Positions 43,067 through 52,480 of a stretch of DNA of 64,000 nt are shown piece after piece. This stretch comes from Anaerocolumna xylanovorans DSM 12503. GTDB lineage: Bacteria; Bacillota; Clostridia; Lachnospirales; Lachnospiraceae. The translations under genes and the position numbers were made by a program. Numbering within the stretch: the first letter of the stretch is position 1; the number at the start of each line of letters is the position of its first letter. Location: positions 434,001-498,000 of the forward strand of contig NZ_FRFD01000003.1 of assembly GCF_900143645.1 (NCBI RefSeq), given 5' to 3'. Below the pieces are notes generated by a model. It saw nothing but the letters and a program-made list of their open reading frames with translations, was not told the DNA's origin and made no database searches.

Positions 43067-45124
43067 ATGGAACTGGTTTGGTTATTATGCATAATTTTAG
43101 GCGCAGTACTCGTTCTTTACCTCTTGATTTTCGTGATTCTCGGTCTTAGGGTCATTTCCTCGGACCAGGTAGCCGTAGTCGAAAAATGGTGGAGTTTTAA
43201 GGGGTCCTTAAAGGATTCCATCATTGCATTAAATGGTGAAGCTGGTTATGCACCCATGCTGCTTCGTGGTGGCATTCATTTTAAAACGGCATTAATGTAT
43301 AAAGTTCACAAATATCCGCTGATTACAATTCCCCAGGGACAGATTGCTTACATATTCGCCCGTGACGGTAAACCCTTAGAGCCGATTCAGACTTTGGGCA
43401 AAGTAATCCCGGAGGCAAATAATTTTCAGGATGTAACCGGATTTTTAAGAAACGGCGGTCAGAGAGGTCCCCAAAGAGGTATTTTAAGAGAGGGTACTTA
43501 CGCAATTAATCTGGCCCAGTTTATTGTTATTACTCCCACGGATATTAAGGCAGTCTTTAACAGCTCAAAGAATGAGCGTATGGAGCTGACCACCATGCAG
43601 AAGACACTTTTGGACCGCAATGCTTTCAGTCCGGTAATCATTATGGGACAGAGTTCAGATGCAAGCGATATGATGGGAATTGTTACGGTACATGACGGTC
43701 CTTCCCTTCAGGAAGGGGAAATTATCGCTCCTTATGTGGGAGAAGCCCATGCCAGCTTTCAGGACCCTGAAAAATTCCTGGAACTGGGAGGCAGACGAGG
43801 TAAGCAGATTCAGGTTTTAACAGACGGTACCTACTACATCAACCGCTTGTTTTCAACGGTGGAATTCCGTTCGAAAACTGTCGTTCCCATCGGCTTTGTC
43901 GGAGTTGTAGTTTCCTTCTTCGGGAAGGAAGGCAAGGATACCACCGGCGACAATTACAGGCACGGGGAGCTGGTTGGCGCTGGCTGCAAGGGTGTGCTGG
44001 AGAAACCTCTGATGCCAGGCAAATATGCCTTTAATACGGATGCAGGAAAGGTGGTTCTTGTACCTACCACCAATATTATTTTAAAATGGAATAAATCCGA
44101 AGTTGGTTCCCACAAATATGATGAGAATCTGACGGAGGTGGATATTATTACAAAGGATGCTTTTGAGCCGTCCCTGCCCCTGTCAGTGGTAATGCATATT
44201 GATTACAAGCAGGCACCCTGGGTTATCCAGCGCTTCGGCGATATCAGCATGTTAGTCAACCAGTCTCTTGACCCTCTGGTAAGTGCATATTTTAAGGATG
44301 TTGCCCAGACGAAGACATTAATCGAACTCATCCAGGAACGAAGTGAGATCCGTGAAAGAGCACTGGGAGAGATGATGGATAAATTCCAGAAATATAACCT
44401 TCAGTTGGAGGAAGTACTGATTGGTACGCCGAAATCACCGACTTCGGATATACAGATTGAAAATATTCTTACCCAGCTTAGGGAAAGGCAGATTGCAGAA
44501 GAAAAGAAGGTCACCTACCAGAAGCAGCAATCTGCAGCAGAAAGTGAGAAATCCCTGCGCGAAGCCCAGGCAGTTGCAGAACAGCAGAGCTACCTGACAA
44601 AATCCAAGATTCAGATTGAAATTGAGCGCAATAACGGTGCTGCGTTAGCAAGTAAGGCCGAGCAGGAAGCAAACCAGATTATCGCTCTTGCCAAGGCGAA
44701 TTCTTCCAGAATTACTCTGGAAGGTGAGGCGGAAGCGTCAAAGGAAAGCAATGTCGGTCTGGCAAAGGCCAGAGCAATCGATGCACAGGTTAAGGCTTAC
44801 GGCGGTGCACAGTTCCGTGTTATCCAGGAAATTACCGATAAGCTCTCTGATGCCATCAAGAATGCCACGGTGGACATTGTGCCTAATACCGTAGTGAATA
44901 TGGGAGCTGGAGATGGAAACGGAGGCAGTATCATAGATACCCTGTTAAAGTTTGTCACAATGGAGAAACTGGGGGTATCCGTTGGCAATACCGCAGAGAA
45001 AGAGAAGCCCTGGAAGGAAGACATGGACGATGCGGCGACTGCAAAAGAAGTGATTGAAAAGAATGCAGCAACGCAAGAGAATGGCGCAGAAAAGAAAGAA
45101 CTGGAAAACGGCGGTACAGTATAA
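43067..45124 (+). CDS. SPFH/Band 7 (flotillin-like) membrane protein
   Basis: The 685-residue protein has one N-terminal membrane segment (residues 4-30), a long beta-rich SPFH region with three similar repeats (about 126-154, 237-267 and 300-331, each with a G-x-x-G and a GTY/GKY-x-N ending), and a C-terminal coiled coil (about 470-600), rich in Glu, Ala and Gln like flotillin stalks. It probably forms a membrane scaffold. It is longer than bacterial FloT (about 500). No NfeD-type partner is beside it. The tail is acidic and Lys-rich. Confidence 0.82.
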   Translation: MELVWLLCIILGAVLVLYLLIFVILGLRVISSDQVAVVEKWWSFKGSLKDSIIALNGEAGYAPMLLRGGIHFKTALMYKVHKYPLITIPQGQIAYIFARDGKPLEPIQTLGKVIPEANNFQDVTGFLRNGGQRGPQRGILREGTYAINLAQFIVITPTDIKAVFNSSKNERMELTTMQKTLLDRNAFSPVIIMGQSSDASDMMGIVTVHDGPSLQEGEIIAPYVGEAHASFQDPEKFLELGGRRGKQIQVLTDGTYYINRLFSTVEFRSKTVVPIGFVGVVVSFFGKEGKDTTGDNYRHGELVGAGCKGVLEKPLMPGKYAFNTDAGKVVLVPTTNIILKWNKSEVGSHKYDENLTEVDIITKDAFEPSLPLSVVMHIDYKQAPWVIQRFGDISMLVNQSLDPLVSAYFKDVAQTKTLIELIQERSEIRERALGEMMDKFQKYNLQLEEVLIGTPKSPTSDIQIENILTQLRERQIAEEKKVTYQKQQSAAESEKSLREAQAVAEQQSYLTKSKIQIEIERNNGAALASKAEQEANQIIALAKANSSRITLEGEAEASKESNVGLAKARAIDAQVKAYGGAQFRVIQEITDKLSDAIKNATVDIVPNTVVNMGAGDGNGGSIIDTLLKFVTMEKLGVSVGNTAEKEKPWKEDMDDAATAKEVIEKNAATQENGAEKKELENGGTV

Positions 45125-45144
45125 AATTGATATGGTTAAGTAAA

Positions 45145-45184
45145 GGGATACCGGGCAACTAAAAAGATAAGTTGCCGGTATCCC
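45145..45184 (+). terminator. Terminator of the SPFH gene
   Basis: GGGATACCGGGCAACT and AAGTTGCCGGTATCCC form a long stem; CTTCTT follows. Confidence 0.65.
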
Positions 45185-45225
45185 CTTCTTCAATCCCGTA
45201 AAATCCTCGTGTGAGGGGCGGGGAT

Positions 45226-46077
45226 TCAATCTATAACTTTGTAAAGAGACAGAATCTTTCTTGGCATTTTCTCTTTAAATATCAAAAGCAGGAGCCCCAG
45301 TAATCCCAAGAAGGCAACTGATGCAAATCCACCGGCAGTAAATCCGGAAATAGCATTGCTTAGTATATTGTTAGAAATTGATCTTTCGATAATACCGGTT
45401 ATCATTCCAAATATAAAAATCAACCAGTAAATTAACATAGGTAAAGTTACTATTCTGCTGGCTACATTTGATATTAACTGCCTGTTTATATCAATTCGGT
45501 CAAACCAGACAAATTTACCAATTAGGATTGCCGCCCATTTTATAGCATACTGTAAGAAGGTATCACAGCGTGATATTAAATACAGAATCATCAAAGTTGC
45601 AACGATTATTACAATCACTGCAGAACAGGAATGTAAATATTGATTGTAAATGAGCGTGCCCCTTTCATCCATATGTTTTTCTTTATCACGCTTATTTACT
45701 GTTTTAGGTTCTTCATATGTAGATATTCTTTTACTCATACACATAATAAACTTATATGTTCCAAAGCTTAATATTCCCATAAGCGATATAAGTATCAATC
45801 CGCTCTCATTCAAATGTTCCATAAACGAATACGGCCATTCGATAGTTCGGAGCCAGAAGAAGTCAATACAGCCAATAATGAGGATACCCAATAGAGGAAA
45901 CCCAGTGATATAAAATTGTTCCATCCCTGTTAAATCAATTACTTTACTCAATTCTTTTTGTTTCTTTGTTTTATTAATGTTTCTGTCATGTCTTGTAACA
46001 AATATCCATACCAATAAATTAATGAAAGCAAAAGTAACTATTGCGGAAATAATTTTAATTAGCATATAAATAACCAT
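45226..46077 (-). CDS. Hypothetical multi-pass membrane protein
   Basis: The 283-residue protein has about seven hydrophobic segments, with a charged loop at residues 117-143 (RISTYEEPKTVNKRDKEKHMDERG). I recognise no family. A purine-rich AGGAAAGGG precedes the ATG. It stands alone between the SPFH gene and the AAC(3)-type gene. The sequence seems more A/T-rich and less conserved than neighbours, which fits an accessory gene. Confidence 0.6.
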   Translation of the reverse strand: MVIYMLIKIISAIVTFAFINLLVWIFVTRHDRNINKTKKQKELSKVIDLTGMEQFYITGFPLLGILIIGCIDFFWLRTIEWPYSFMEHLNESGLILISLMGILSFGTYKFIMCMSKRISTYEEPKTVNKRDKEKHMDERGTLIYNQYLHSCSAVIVIIVATLMILYLISRCDTFLQYAIKWAAILIGKFVWFDRIDINRQLISNVASRIVTLPMLIYWLIFIFGMITGIIERSISNNILSNAISGFTAGGFASVAFLGLLGLLLLIFKEKMPRKILSLYKVID

Positions 46078-46166
46078 GCCCTTTCCTGGTAATATTTATT
46101 TAGACCATCAAAAAACATTATATCCCATAATATTACATTTTTCAATAAATAAAATAATTTGGATGT

Positions 46167-46200
46167 TGTTTGCAGTACAATACAGTTTATGGTAAAATAA
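46167..46200 (+). promoter_or_regulatory. Promoter of the AAC(3)-type gene (one of a duplicated pair)
   Basis: TTGCAG and TAAAAT are 17 bases apart with a TGG extension. The 34 bases match 53666-53699 at 32 positions. Confidence 0.65.
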
Positions 46201-46287
46201 AGCCCATTGGAGTTAATTAAAGGAGCAATTTACTCCTTTATGAAAGAAACCATTTTAACAGGAAATCAAAGAGTTTTGGAGGGGTTT

Positions 46288-47085
46288 ATGAAAACAGAGG
46301 ATAGGAAATTAGTGTTAAAGAAGGATATTATCGAAGGACTTCGAAAGGTTGGAATCACAGAAGGAGATTCGGTGATGGTACATACATCATTGGGCCAGAT
46401 GGGATTTGTATGCGGAGGACCCCAGATTGTAATAGAGGCATTGTTAGAAGCCGTAGGGACAGACGGCACCATAATGATGCCAACCCAGTCCTGGAAGAAT
46501 CTTGATCCAAAAGCCGGCGTTCACTGGGAAGAACCCAAAGAGTGGTGGCAGACAATACGGGAAAACTGGCCGGCTTATGATAAGAGAATCACTCCGACTA
46601 ACACAATGGGGGCGGTTGCGGAGATGTTTCGCAGCTGGCCGGGAGCTTTTAGAAGTGACCATCCTGCCCGCTCTGTGGCAGCAGCCGGAAAGAATGCCGA
46701 ATATCTTACAAAGGAGCATGATTTAAGCAATATCTTCGGTATAGGTTCACCCATTGATAAATTATACAGGCTGGATGGGAAAGTATTGTTGATTGGAGTA
46801 GGTTACGATAAGAATACATCACTTCATTTGGCAGACGCCAAGGCTTCCTATCCTTCCAAACACAATTCCAAAGAGAGCAGTGCCATTTTGGAAGACGGAA
46901 AAAGAAAGTGGGTTACTTATGAAACCTTGTACGTGGACGGTGAAGACTTTGAAGAAATAGGGAAAGCCTTTGAAAAGTGCCATCAGATAAAGGAAACATT
47001 GATTGGCAATGCAGCCGTAAAATCTATGAACCAGAGGGAGCTTGTTGATTTTGCAACGGCCTGGATTGAAGAAAACAGAAGATAA
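46288..47085 (+). CDS. AAC(3)-family aminoglycoside-type N-acetyltransferase
   Basis: The 265-residue protein matches the AAC(3)/YokD fold: VMVHTSLGQMGFVCGGPQIVIEALLEAVGTDGTIMMPTQSW, TPTNTMGAVAEMFRSWPGAFRSDHPARSVAAAG and LLIGVGYDKNTSLHLAD. AAC(3) enzymes acetylate the 3-amino group of aminoglycosides, but many chromosomal relatives act on other amines, so resistance is not shown. The ATG at 46288 has GGAGGGG before it, and the family start fits. A bidirectional terminator follows. Confidence 0.88.
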   Translation: MKTEDRKLVLKKDIIEGLRKVGITEGDSVMVHTSLGQMGFVCGGPQIVIEALLEAVGTDGTIMMPTQSWKNLDPKAGVHWEEPKEWWQTIRENWPAYDKRITPTNTMGAVAEMFRSWPGAFRSDHPARSVAAAGKNAEYLTKEHDLSNIFGIGSPIDKLYRLDGKVLLIGVGYDKNTSLHLADAKASYPSKHNSKESSAILEDGKRKWVTYETLYVDGEDFEEIGKAFEKCHQIKETLIGNAAVKSMNQRELVDFATAWIEENRR

Positions 47086-47091
47086 AAACAA

Positions 47092-47112
47092 GGGGCTGTT
47101 TCAAACAGCCCC
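47092..47112. terminator. Bidirectional terminator
   Basis: GGGGCTGTTT and AAACAGCCCC form a perfect 10-base stem around one base. T-runs lie on both sides, so it ends both convergent genes. Confidence 0.75.
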
Positions 47113-47123
47113 ATTTTTACCTA

Positions 47124-48551
47124 TTATTCCTCATAGGCTTTTACATACACAAAGTTTTCATTATTTCTATTCATTCGGTAGTCTTTATTCAATATGGAAT
47201 TTAAAAATTCCTGTCCGCCGGATTCTGTAGGAATGAGCTCTATGTTAAGCTCTTTTTCTACTTCTTCTGCGGTGGTATCATCAAGAAATACATTTTCACC
47301 GGTTCTTAGCATGCTTGATGGAATGAGAAGACAGTCGCCTAAATCAGTTCCCTTATCCTTTAATTCTTTTAGCTGTTTCATGAGATCCTGTCCTGTAATC
47401 AGTCCTGCCACGGTTATTGTCTCACCAAAGAAATCGTTCCTGATGCATACTACGTTTATCTTTATATCTGGAAATGCCTGCATGATTTCTTCGGAAAAGG
47501 AGCGGACAGTCTTATAGGCAAGTTTTCCGGTAGCCATTGTAAGGTTTCTGTGCAGGGATAGCTTTAAGCTTTTGTACTCCTTCGATTCAATCGTATTTTT
47601 CAATGCTTCATGAAATTCATTGATAAAGAGTCTCATCATGCCAACACCGTTCTCTAACTGTATATAACCGTCATAACGCTCCTCCTCCGGGAAGTCACGT
47701 TCAGCGGTAATGTAGAATTCATCACTGGCATGAATGAAATGAAGTCCGAATTTATCATAATACTCCTGCTGATGGCACTCAATCATGTCGATTACCAAAC
47801 CAGCCTCTTCTTTATTAAATAACTCCAGCGGATACAGTCCTTTCCGGTATTTTGTGATTCCGGCAGGTACTACGGAAACACTCCGCATAAACGGAAGATA
47901 TTTTGACAGGTCATTTATAGACCTTTCAAGCTCCGGGCCGTCATTGACATGCTTGCATAATACAATCTGTCCATTCATTTCGATACAGCCTTCATACAGC
48001 TTATCAAGATTTTCTAAGGCTCGTCCGGCAAAACGGTTGTGAAGCATCTTGCAGCGCAGCTCGGGATTGGTGGTCTGAACGGATATATTAATGGGAGCAA
48101 GATTGAACCGGATTATCCGGTTAATATCTTTTTCAGACATATTCGTTAAGGTAATATAATTACCCTGAAGGAAAGACAGCCTTGAGTCATCATCCTTAAA
48201 ATATAGAGTTTCACGCATGCCCTCTGGCATCTGGTCAATAAAACAGAAAATACATTTGTTGTGACAGGACCGGTAATCACTCATCAGGCCGTTTTCAAAA
48301 TCAATGCCCAGGTCCTCGTCATATTCCTTATCTATTTCAAGAATCCATTCTTCTCCGTTGCTTTTTCTGATAAGAATTTCAATATATTCATCTTTGATAA
48401 GATACTGATAATCAAATACATCATCTATCTCTTCTTCATTGATAGCAATGAGATAATCGCCAGGTTCTATTCCCATTTCCACAGCGATAGAATCCGGCAT
48501 TACCGTTTTTATCAGATGTCCGTTTGATTTCTTTTTCATTCTAATATCCAT
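47124..48551 (-). CDS. DUF512 radical-SAM-like protein with PDZ domain
   Basis: The 475-residue protein has an N-terminal PDZ-like part (ATG, residues 5-60: HLIKTVMPDSIAVEMGIEPGDYLIAINEEEIDD), then a radical-SAM-like CxxxCxxC motif (CHNKCIFCFIDQ), a TIM-barrel part, and the DUF512 C-terminal region (TGQDLMKQL ... LIPSSMLRTGENVFLDDTT). The family is widespread in Firmicutes and cyanobacteria; its role is not settled, and the cluster probably holds an Fe-S centre. The start at 48551 has AGGAAAGG before it. Confidence 0.88.
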   Translation of the reverse strand: MDIRMKKKSNGHLIKTVMPDSIAVEMGIEPGDYLIAINEEEIDDVFDYQYLIKDEYIEILIRKSNGEEWILEIDKEYDEDLGIDFENGLMSDYRSCHNKCIFCFIDQMPEGMRETLYFKDDDSRLSFLQGNYITLTNMSEKDINRIIRFNLAPINISVQTTNPELRCKMLHNRFAGRALENLDKLYEGCIEMNGQIVLCKHVNDGPELERSINDLSKYLPFMRSVSVVPAGITKYRKGLYPLELFNKEEAGLVIDMIECHQQEYYDKFGLHFIHASDEFYITAERDFPEEERYDGYIQLENGVGMMRLFINEFHEALKNTIESKEYKSLKLSLHRNLTMATGKLAYKTVRSFSEEIMQAFPDIKINVVCIRNDFFGETITVAGLITGQDLMKQLKELKDKGTDLGDCLLIPSSMLRTGENVFLDDTTAEEVEKELNIELIPTESGGQEFLNSILNKDYRMNRNNENFVYVKAYEE

Positions 48552-48596
48552 GCCTTTCCTGTACCTGCAAACTTTGGGCCGCAGGCACAAATTTGC

Positions 48597-48752
48597 GTGT
48601 GAAATGTCTTTTATTTCACACTACTCCCCATGCATATCGCAAGCTTGCTTGCGATACTGCTTAAATAGAAAGTGAAAAATGCTTTCTATTTTTCACACTA
48701 CTCCTTCTTTCGTGAAGATCAAATCTTTGATTGAAAAAATCTATTTTTCGAC
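48597..48752 (-). repeat. Modular palindromic repeat, copy C (three modules, minus strand)
   Basis: Read on the minus strand, a module with TCGAAAAAT and ATCAAAGATTTGAT ends in AAGAAGGAG. A second module, GTGTGAAAAAT ... ATTTTTCAC plus TATCGCAAG/CTTGCGATA (48635-48656) and GCATG, ends in GGGGAG. A third begins TAGTGTGAAAT (stem 48597-48621). Module 2 is the counterpart of module 1 in copy A. The block lies just upstream of the DUF512 start. Confidence 0.7.
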
Positions 48753-48950
48753 TTTTATTAAAAGCTATAAGCAACACAGTGTTTTCCTGACTATACGAAG
48801 CGGCGTAGTCTCTTAGCAAGAATCTCCGCTTCTAATCGCATGATTATTATACACATACGGCATATGTTTGTAAATGGCAGCATACAATCATTTCAGAGTT
48901 TGGACAAAATAAGGGATATAATACGACATGAAAATGAAAGCCGCTTTGTG

Positions 48951-48979
48951 TTGCATATAATTTGAAAAAAAGTTATGAT
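48951..48979 (+). promoter_or_regulatory. Promoter of the LysR gene
   Basis: TTGCAT (48951-48956) and TATGAT (48974-48979) are 17 bases apart, 43 bases before the start codon. Confidence 0.6.
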
Positions 48980-49022
48980 AGAATAAATGTAAAAAGCACA
49001 AGTAAAGGAGGCAAGGCGATAA

Positions 49023-49937
49023 ATGACATTACAGCAATTGAAATATGTAGTAACAGTGGCAGAAAAAGGAACCATCAGCGATGCCGCAAAAGAATTATTT
49101 ATTTCCCAGCCAAGCCTTACCACTGCTATTAAAGAACTGGAAAATGAAATGCAGATTACCATATTTAACCGAACCAATAAAGGGATAGTAGTATCAAATA
49201 TTGGAGATGAGTTTCTTTCCTATGCCAGACAGGTTCTTGAACAGGCGAATCTCTTAGAAGAAAAGTTTCTAAGTGCGAAGAAACAAAGTCCGAGATTTTC
49301 AGTCTCCGCACAGCATTATTCCTTTGCAGTAAATGCTTTTGTCGATGTGATCCGTGAATTTGGCGGGGATCAATATGATTTTACTCTTAGAGAGACTCAG
49401 ACCTATGAGATTATCGAGGATGTAAGCAGACTGAAAAGCGAAATAGGAATTCTGTATACCTCTTCAAAGAATGAGGAAGTCATTATGAAGCTCATAAAGC
49501 AAAATAGTTTGGAATTTGAAGAGCTTTTTGTGGCAAAACCCCATGTATTTATTAGTTCAAAGCATCCTCTTGCCAAAAGAGAGGTAATTACGTTGGAAGA
49601 ATTGGACGAGTATCCGTACCTTTCTTTTGAGCAGGGAGATTATAATTCTTTTTATTTCTCGGAAGAGATTCTTAGTACCATTGACCGCAACAAAAATATT
49701 AAGGTGAGAGACAGGGCAACACTTTTTAATCTTGCGGTGGGGTTGAATGGATATACCGTCAGTACGGGAGTGATCAGCAAAGAGTTAAACGGTGAGAACA
49801 TCATTGCCAGGCCGCTGATGGTACAGGAGTTTATGCGTGTGGGAACAATAAAGCAGAAGAATATGCCTCTTAGCAGGTATGGAAAGGCATACATGGAGGC
49901 ATTAAAAGGACATGTGCTAAATTGTGCTTCCCAGTGA
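49023..49937 (+). CDS. LysR-family transcriptional regulator
   Basis: The 304-residue protein has an N-terminal LysR HTH (residues 1-60: MTLQQLKYVVTVAEKGTISDAAKELFISQPSLTTAIKELENEM) and a substrate-binding domain of the CysB/CmbR-like type. Its neighbour metE suggests control of methionine or sulfur metabolism. Unlike most LysR genes it runs in the same direction as the neighbouring target, with a terminator between. AGGAGG precedes the ATG. Confidence 0.87.
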   Translation: MTLQQLKYVVTVAEKGTISDAAKELFISQPSLTTAIKELENEMQITIFNRTNKGIVVSNIGDEFLSYARQVLEQANLLEEKFLSAKKQSPRFSVSAQHYSFAVNAFVDVIREFGGDQYDFTLRETQTYEIIEDVSRLKSEIGILYTSSKNEEVIMKLIKQNSLEFEELFVAKPHVFISSKHPLAKREVITLEELDEYPYLSFEQGDYNSFYFSEEILSTIDRNKNIKVRDRATLFNLAVGLNGYTVSTGVISKELNGENIIARPLMVQEFMRVGTIKQKNMPLSRYGKAYMEALKGHVLNCASQ

Positions 49938-49980
49938 TGAATTACACAGGATTAAACTGTTTTTTAAAGCGTTGAAATAT

Positions 49981-50025
49981 AAAAGTATGCTTGCTATAGC
50001 TTAAAACTATAGCAAACATACTTTT
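49981..50025 (+). terminator. Terminator of the LysR gene
   Basis: AAAAGTATGCTTGCTATAG and its near complement ending CATACTTTT form a stem of about 18 bases, followed by ATTTG. Confidence 0.7.
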
Positions 50026-50109
50026 ATTTGTATTTTTCAAGGTTGTAAATGTAATTTATACTACTATCAGAAAGAATATTCGAAAGAACCATTAATTTGG
50101 AGGTTAACC

Positions 50110-52374
50110 GTGAAAAGTGCAGTAATAGGTTTCCCGAGAGTGGGAAAATTGAGAGAATTAAAGTTTGCATCCGAAAAGTATTTTCGTGGTGAGATAACAA
50201 AAGAAAACCTGGAGGAAACAGCAAAAGAATTAAGGAAAGAACATTGGGAATTGCAGCGAAATGCCGGAATTGAATATATATCATCCAATGATTTTTCTTT
50301 TTATGACGGTATGCTGGATATGACTGTTTTGCTGGGAGTGATTCCGGAAGAATACAAAAGGTTGGGACTGGATGAGCATGGCACCTATTTTGCCATGGCA
50401 AGAGGATATCAGGGAAAAGAAGGTGATGTGAAAGCATTTGCAATGAAAAAATGGTTTAATACCAATTATCATTATCTGGTGCCGGAACTTAATGATGGGT
50501 CACAGATTCATCTTTCCGGCAAAAAACCATTTGAAGAATATGAAGAGGCTAGGGCCTTAGGAATTGAAACAAAACCGGTCATTATTGGTGCATTTACCTT
50601 TTTAAAGCTTGCAAAATACAATGGCAGCAGAACGGCTCTTGATTTTGCAGAGCAGACAGCCAGGGCATACATACAAATCCTTGCTAAATTAAATGAACTT
50701 GGTACAAAGTGGGTTCAGTTTGATGAGCCTGCGCTGGTAACAGATTTATCAAAAGAAGACATTGAGCTGTTTGTGTCACTGTATAAGATAATTCTAAAAC
50801 AGAAAAATAATGTAAAGGTGCTGTTACAGACATATTTCGGGGATATCAGGGATTGCTGTAAGGAGGTACTGGCATTAGAATTTGACGGAGCCGGCCTTGA
50901 CTTTCTGGAAGGAAAAAAGACTTTGGAACTGCTGAAAGAAAACGGTTTTCCGAAGGATAAAATTCTCTTTGCCGGACTTGTCAACGGAAAGAATATCTGG
51001 AAATGTGATTATGCAAAAACACTTGATTTGTTTTCAAAAGTCAAAAAATACGCGCAGAATGTGATTTTGTCCACCTCCTGTTCCCTGCTTCATGTTCCGT
51101 ATACTCTTGAAAATGAGACAAACCTTAAGAGTGAGGTAAAGAAGCATTTTGCATTTGCCAAGGAAAAACTTTTAGAACTCCATGAACTTTCCATCATTGC
51201 AGACAGCAGTGATTTTGAAGCTTTTTCAGAATATAAGAATAACAAAGTGATTTTTAATGCAGAGAGGTTATATGAGGATAAAGCTGTTCGGGAAAAGGTA
51301 GCTGCACTTTCAGAAGCTGATTTTAAAAGGAAAACAGACAGAAAAGAACGGGAACAGATTCAGAAAGCCAAGTTTGGACTTCCGTTGCTTCCCACCACCA
51401 CTATCGGTTCTTTCCCTCAAACCCAGGAGGTTAAAAAGAACAGGAGCAGTTACCGGAAAGGTGAAATTGATAGGGAAACCTATGACAGGCAGGTCTTTGC
51501 ATTTATAGAAGAGTGTATCAGAGAGCAGGAGAAATTAGGATTGGATGTCCTGGTACATGGAGAATATGAACGTAATGATATGGTGGAATTCTTTGGAGAA
51601 AATCTTGCAGGTTATGTTTTCACAGAGAAAGCCTGGGTACAGTCCTACGGAACAAGATGTGTGAAACCTCCGATTATTTTTGGTGATGTAAAACGTATCA
51701 GTCCAATTACGGTCAAATACTCTGAATACGCCCAGAGCCTTACAAAGAGGCCGGTAAAGGGAATGCTTACCGGGCCTGTTACAATACTCAACTGGTCATT
51801 TCCAAGAGAGGATATAAGCCTTCAGGAGATGGCCTATCAGATAGGAATTGCCATTCGCGAAGAGGTGTGTGATTTGGAAAAAGCGGGAATCAGAATTGTC
51901 CAGATTGATGAGGCTGCGCTAAAGGAAAAGCTTCCAATCAGGAAGAATGAATGGTACAGCGAGTACTTAGACTGGGCGATTCCCGCATTCCGTCTTTGCC
52001 ACAGCAGGGTAAGACCGGAGACACAGATTCATACACATATGTGCTACAGTGAGTTTGAAGAGATTATAAGGGATATTGATAATATGGATGCGGATGTTAT
52101 TTCCTTTGAAGCATCACGCTCTAAGCTTACCCTGATTGATGCTTTGAAGGCAAATGGGTTCGAAACAGAGGTAGGGCCCGGGGTATATGATATTCACTCC
52201 CCAAGAGTTCCGGCCGTAGAAGAAATCACCCAGGCATTGCTGAAAATGCTTGAAAAGATCGATAAGAATAAATTATGGGTGAACCCGGATTGTGGTTTGA
52301 AGACAAGAGGAATACCAGAGACAATAGCCAGCCTTAAGAATCTGGTGGAAGCAGCAAAAGTTGTAAGAAACTGA
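50110..52374 (+). CDS. metE: Cobalamin-independent methionine synthase
   Basis: The 754-residue protein has both MetE barrels: the N-terminal IGFPRVGKLRELKFASEKYFRGE and the catalytic C-terminal TTTIGSFPQTQEVKKNR, GEYERNDMVEFF, and zinc ligands His and Cys in HTHMCYSEF, Glu, and Cys in WVNPDCGLKTRG. It transfers a methyl group from 5-methyltetrahydropteroyl-triglutamate to homocysteine. It starts at GTG with TTGGAGG before it. I saw no SAM riboswitch or T-box in the 85-base leader. Confidence 0.96.
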   Translation: MKSAVIGFPRVGKLRELKFASEKYFRGEITKENLEETAKELRKEHWELQRNAGIEYISSNDFSFYDGMLDMTVLLGVIPEEYKRLGLDEHGTYFAMARGYQGKEGDVKAFAMKKWFNTNYHYLVPELNDGSQIHLSGKKPFEEYEEARALGIETKPVIIGAFTFLKLAKYNGSRTALDFAEQTARAYIQILAKLNELGTKWVQFDEPALVTDLSKEDIELFVSLYKIILKQKNNVKVLLQTYFGDIRDCCKEVLALEFDGAGLDFLEGKKTLELLKENGFPKDKILFAGLVNGKNIWKCDYAKTLDLFSKVKKYAQNVILSTSCSLLHVPYTLENETNLKSEVKKHFAFAKEKLLELHELSIIADSSDFEAFSEYKNNKVIFNAERLYEDKAVREKVAALSEADFKRKTDRKEREQIQKAKFGLPLLPTTTIGSFPQTQEVKKNRSSYRKGEIDRETYDRQVFAFIEECIREQEKLGLDVLVHGEYERNDMVEFFGENLAGYVFTEKAWVQSYGTRCVKPPIIFGDVKRISPITVKYSEYAQSLTKRPVKGMLTGPVTILNWSFPREDISLQEMAYQIGIAIREEVCDLEKAGIRIVQIDEAALKEKLPIRKNEWYSEYLDWAIPAFRLCHSRVRPETQIHTHMCYSEFEEIIRDIDNMDADVISFEASRSKLTLIDALKANGFETEVGPGVYDIHSPRVPAVEEITQALLKMLEKIDKNKLWVNPDCGLKTRGIPETIASLKNLVEAAKVVRN

Positions 52375-52378
52375 TTAG

Positions 52379-52480
52379 ATATTCGCGAAAGGAGTTAGGT
52401 TGAAAAAACAAAACCAGTTTTTTCAACTACATATTCAGGAATATCAAATCAAAGATTTAATATTCGCGAAAGGAGTTAAA
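52379..52480 (+). repeat. Palindromic repeat, copy D (with duplicated RBS ends)
   Basis: The 19-base sequence ATATTCGCGAAAGGAGTTA occurs at 52379-52397 and again at 52460-52478, exactly 81 bases apart. Between them lie the stems GTTGAAAAAAC/GTTTTTTCAAC (52399-52427) and AATATCAAATC/GATTTAATATT (52440-52464). The second copy supplies the ribosome binding site of the next gene. The arrangement looks like a module joined after an existing module end. Confidence 0.8.

Larger units (their letters stand above)
48552..49022. other. Gap with repeat modules and LysR promoter
   Basis: No gene is seen here. It holds repeat copy C (48597-48752) upstream of the minus-strand DUF512 gene, and the promoter of the LysR gene (48951-48979). 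The rest, about 48753-48950, is A/T-rich with no structure I could define. Confidence 0.6.

Noticed and set aside
45876..45913. Plus-strand frames inside the membrane protein gene at 45226-46077
   Set aside because: They are antisense shadows without ribosome binding sites.
50026..50109. SAM riboswitch before metE
   Set aside because: The interval is too short and has no SAM-I core motif or terminator that I can see.
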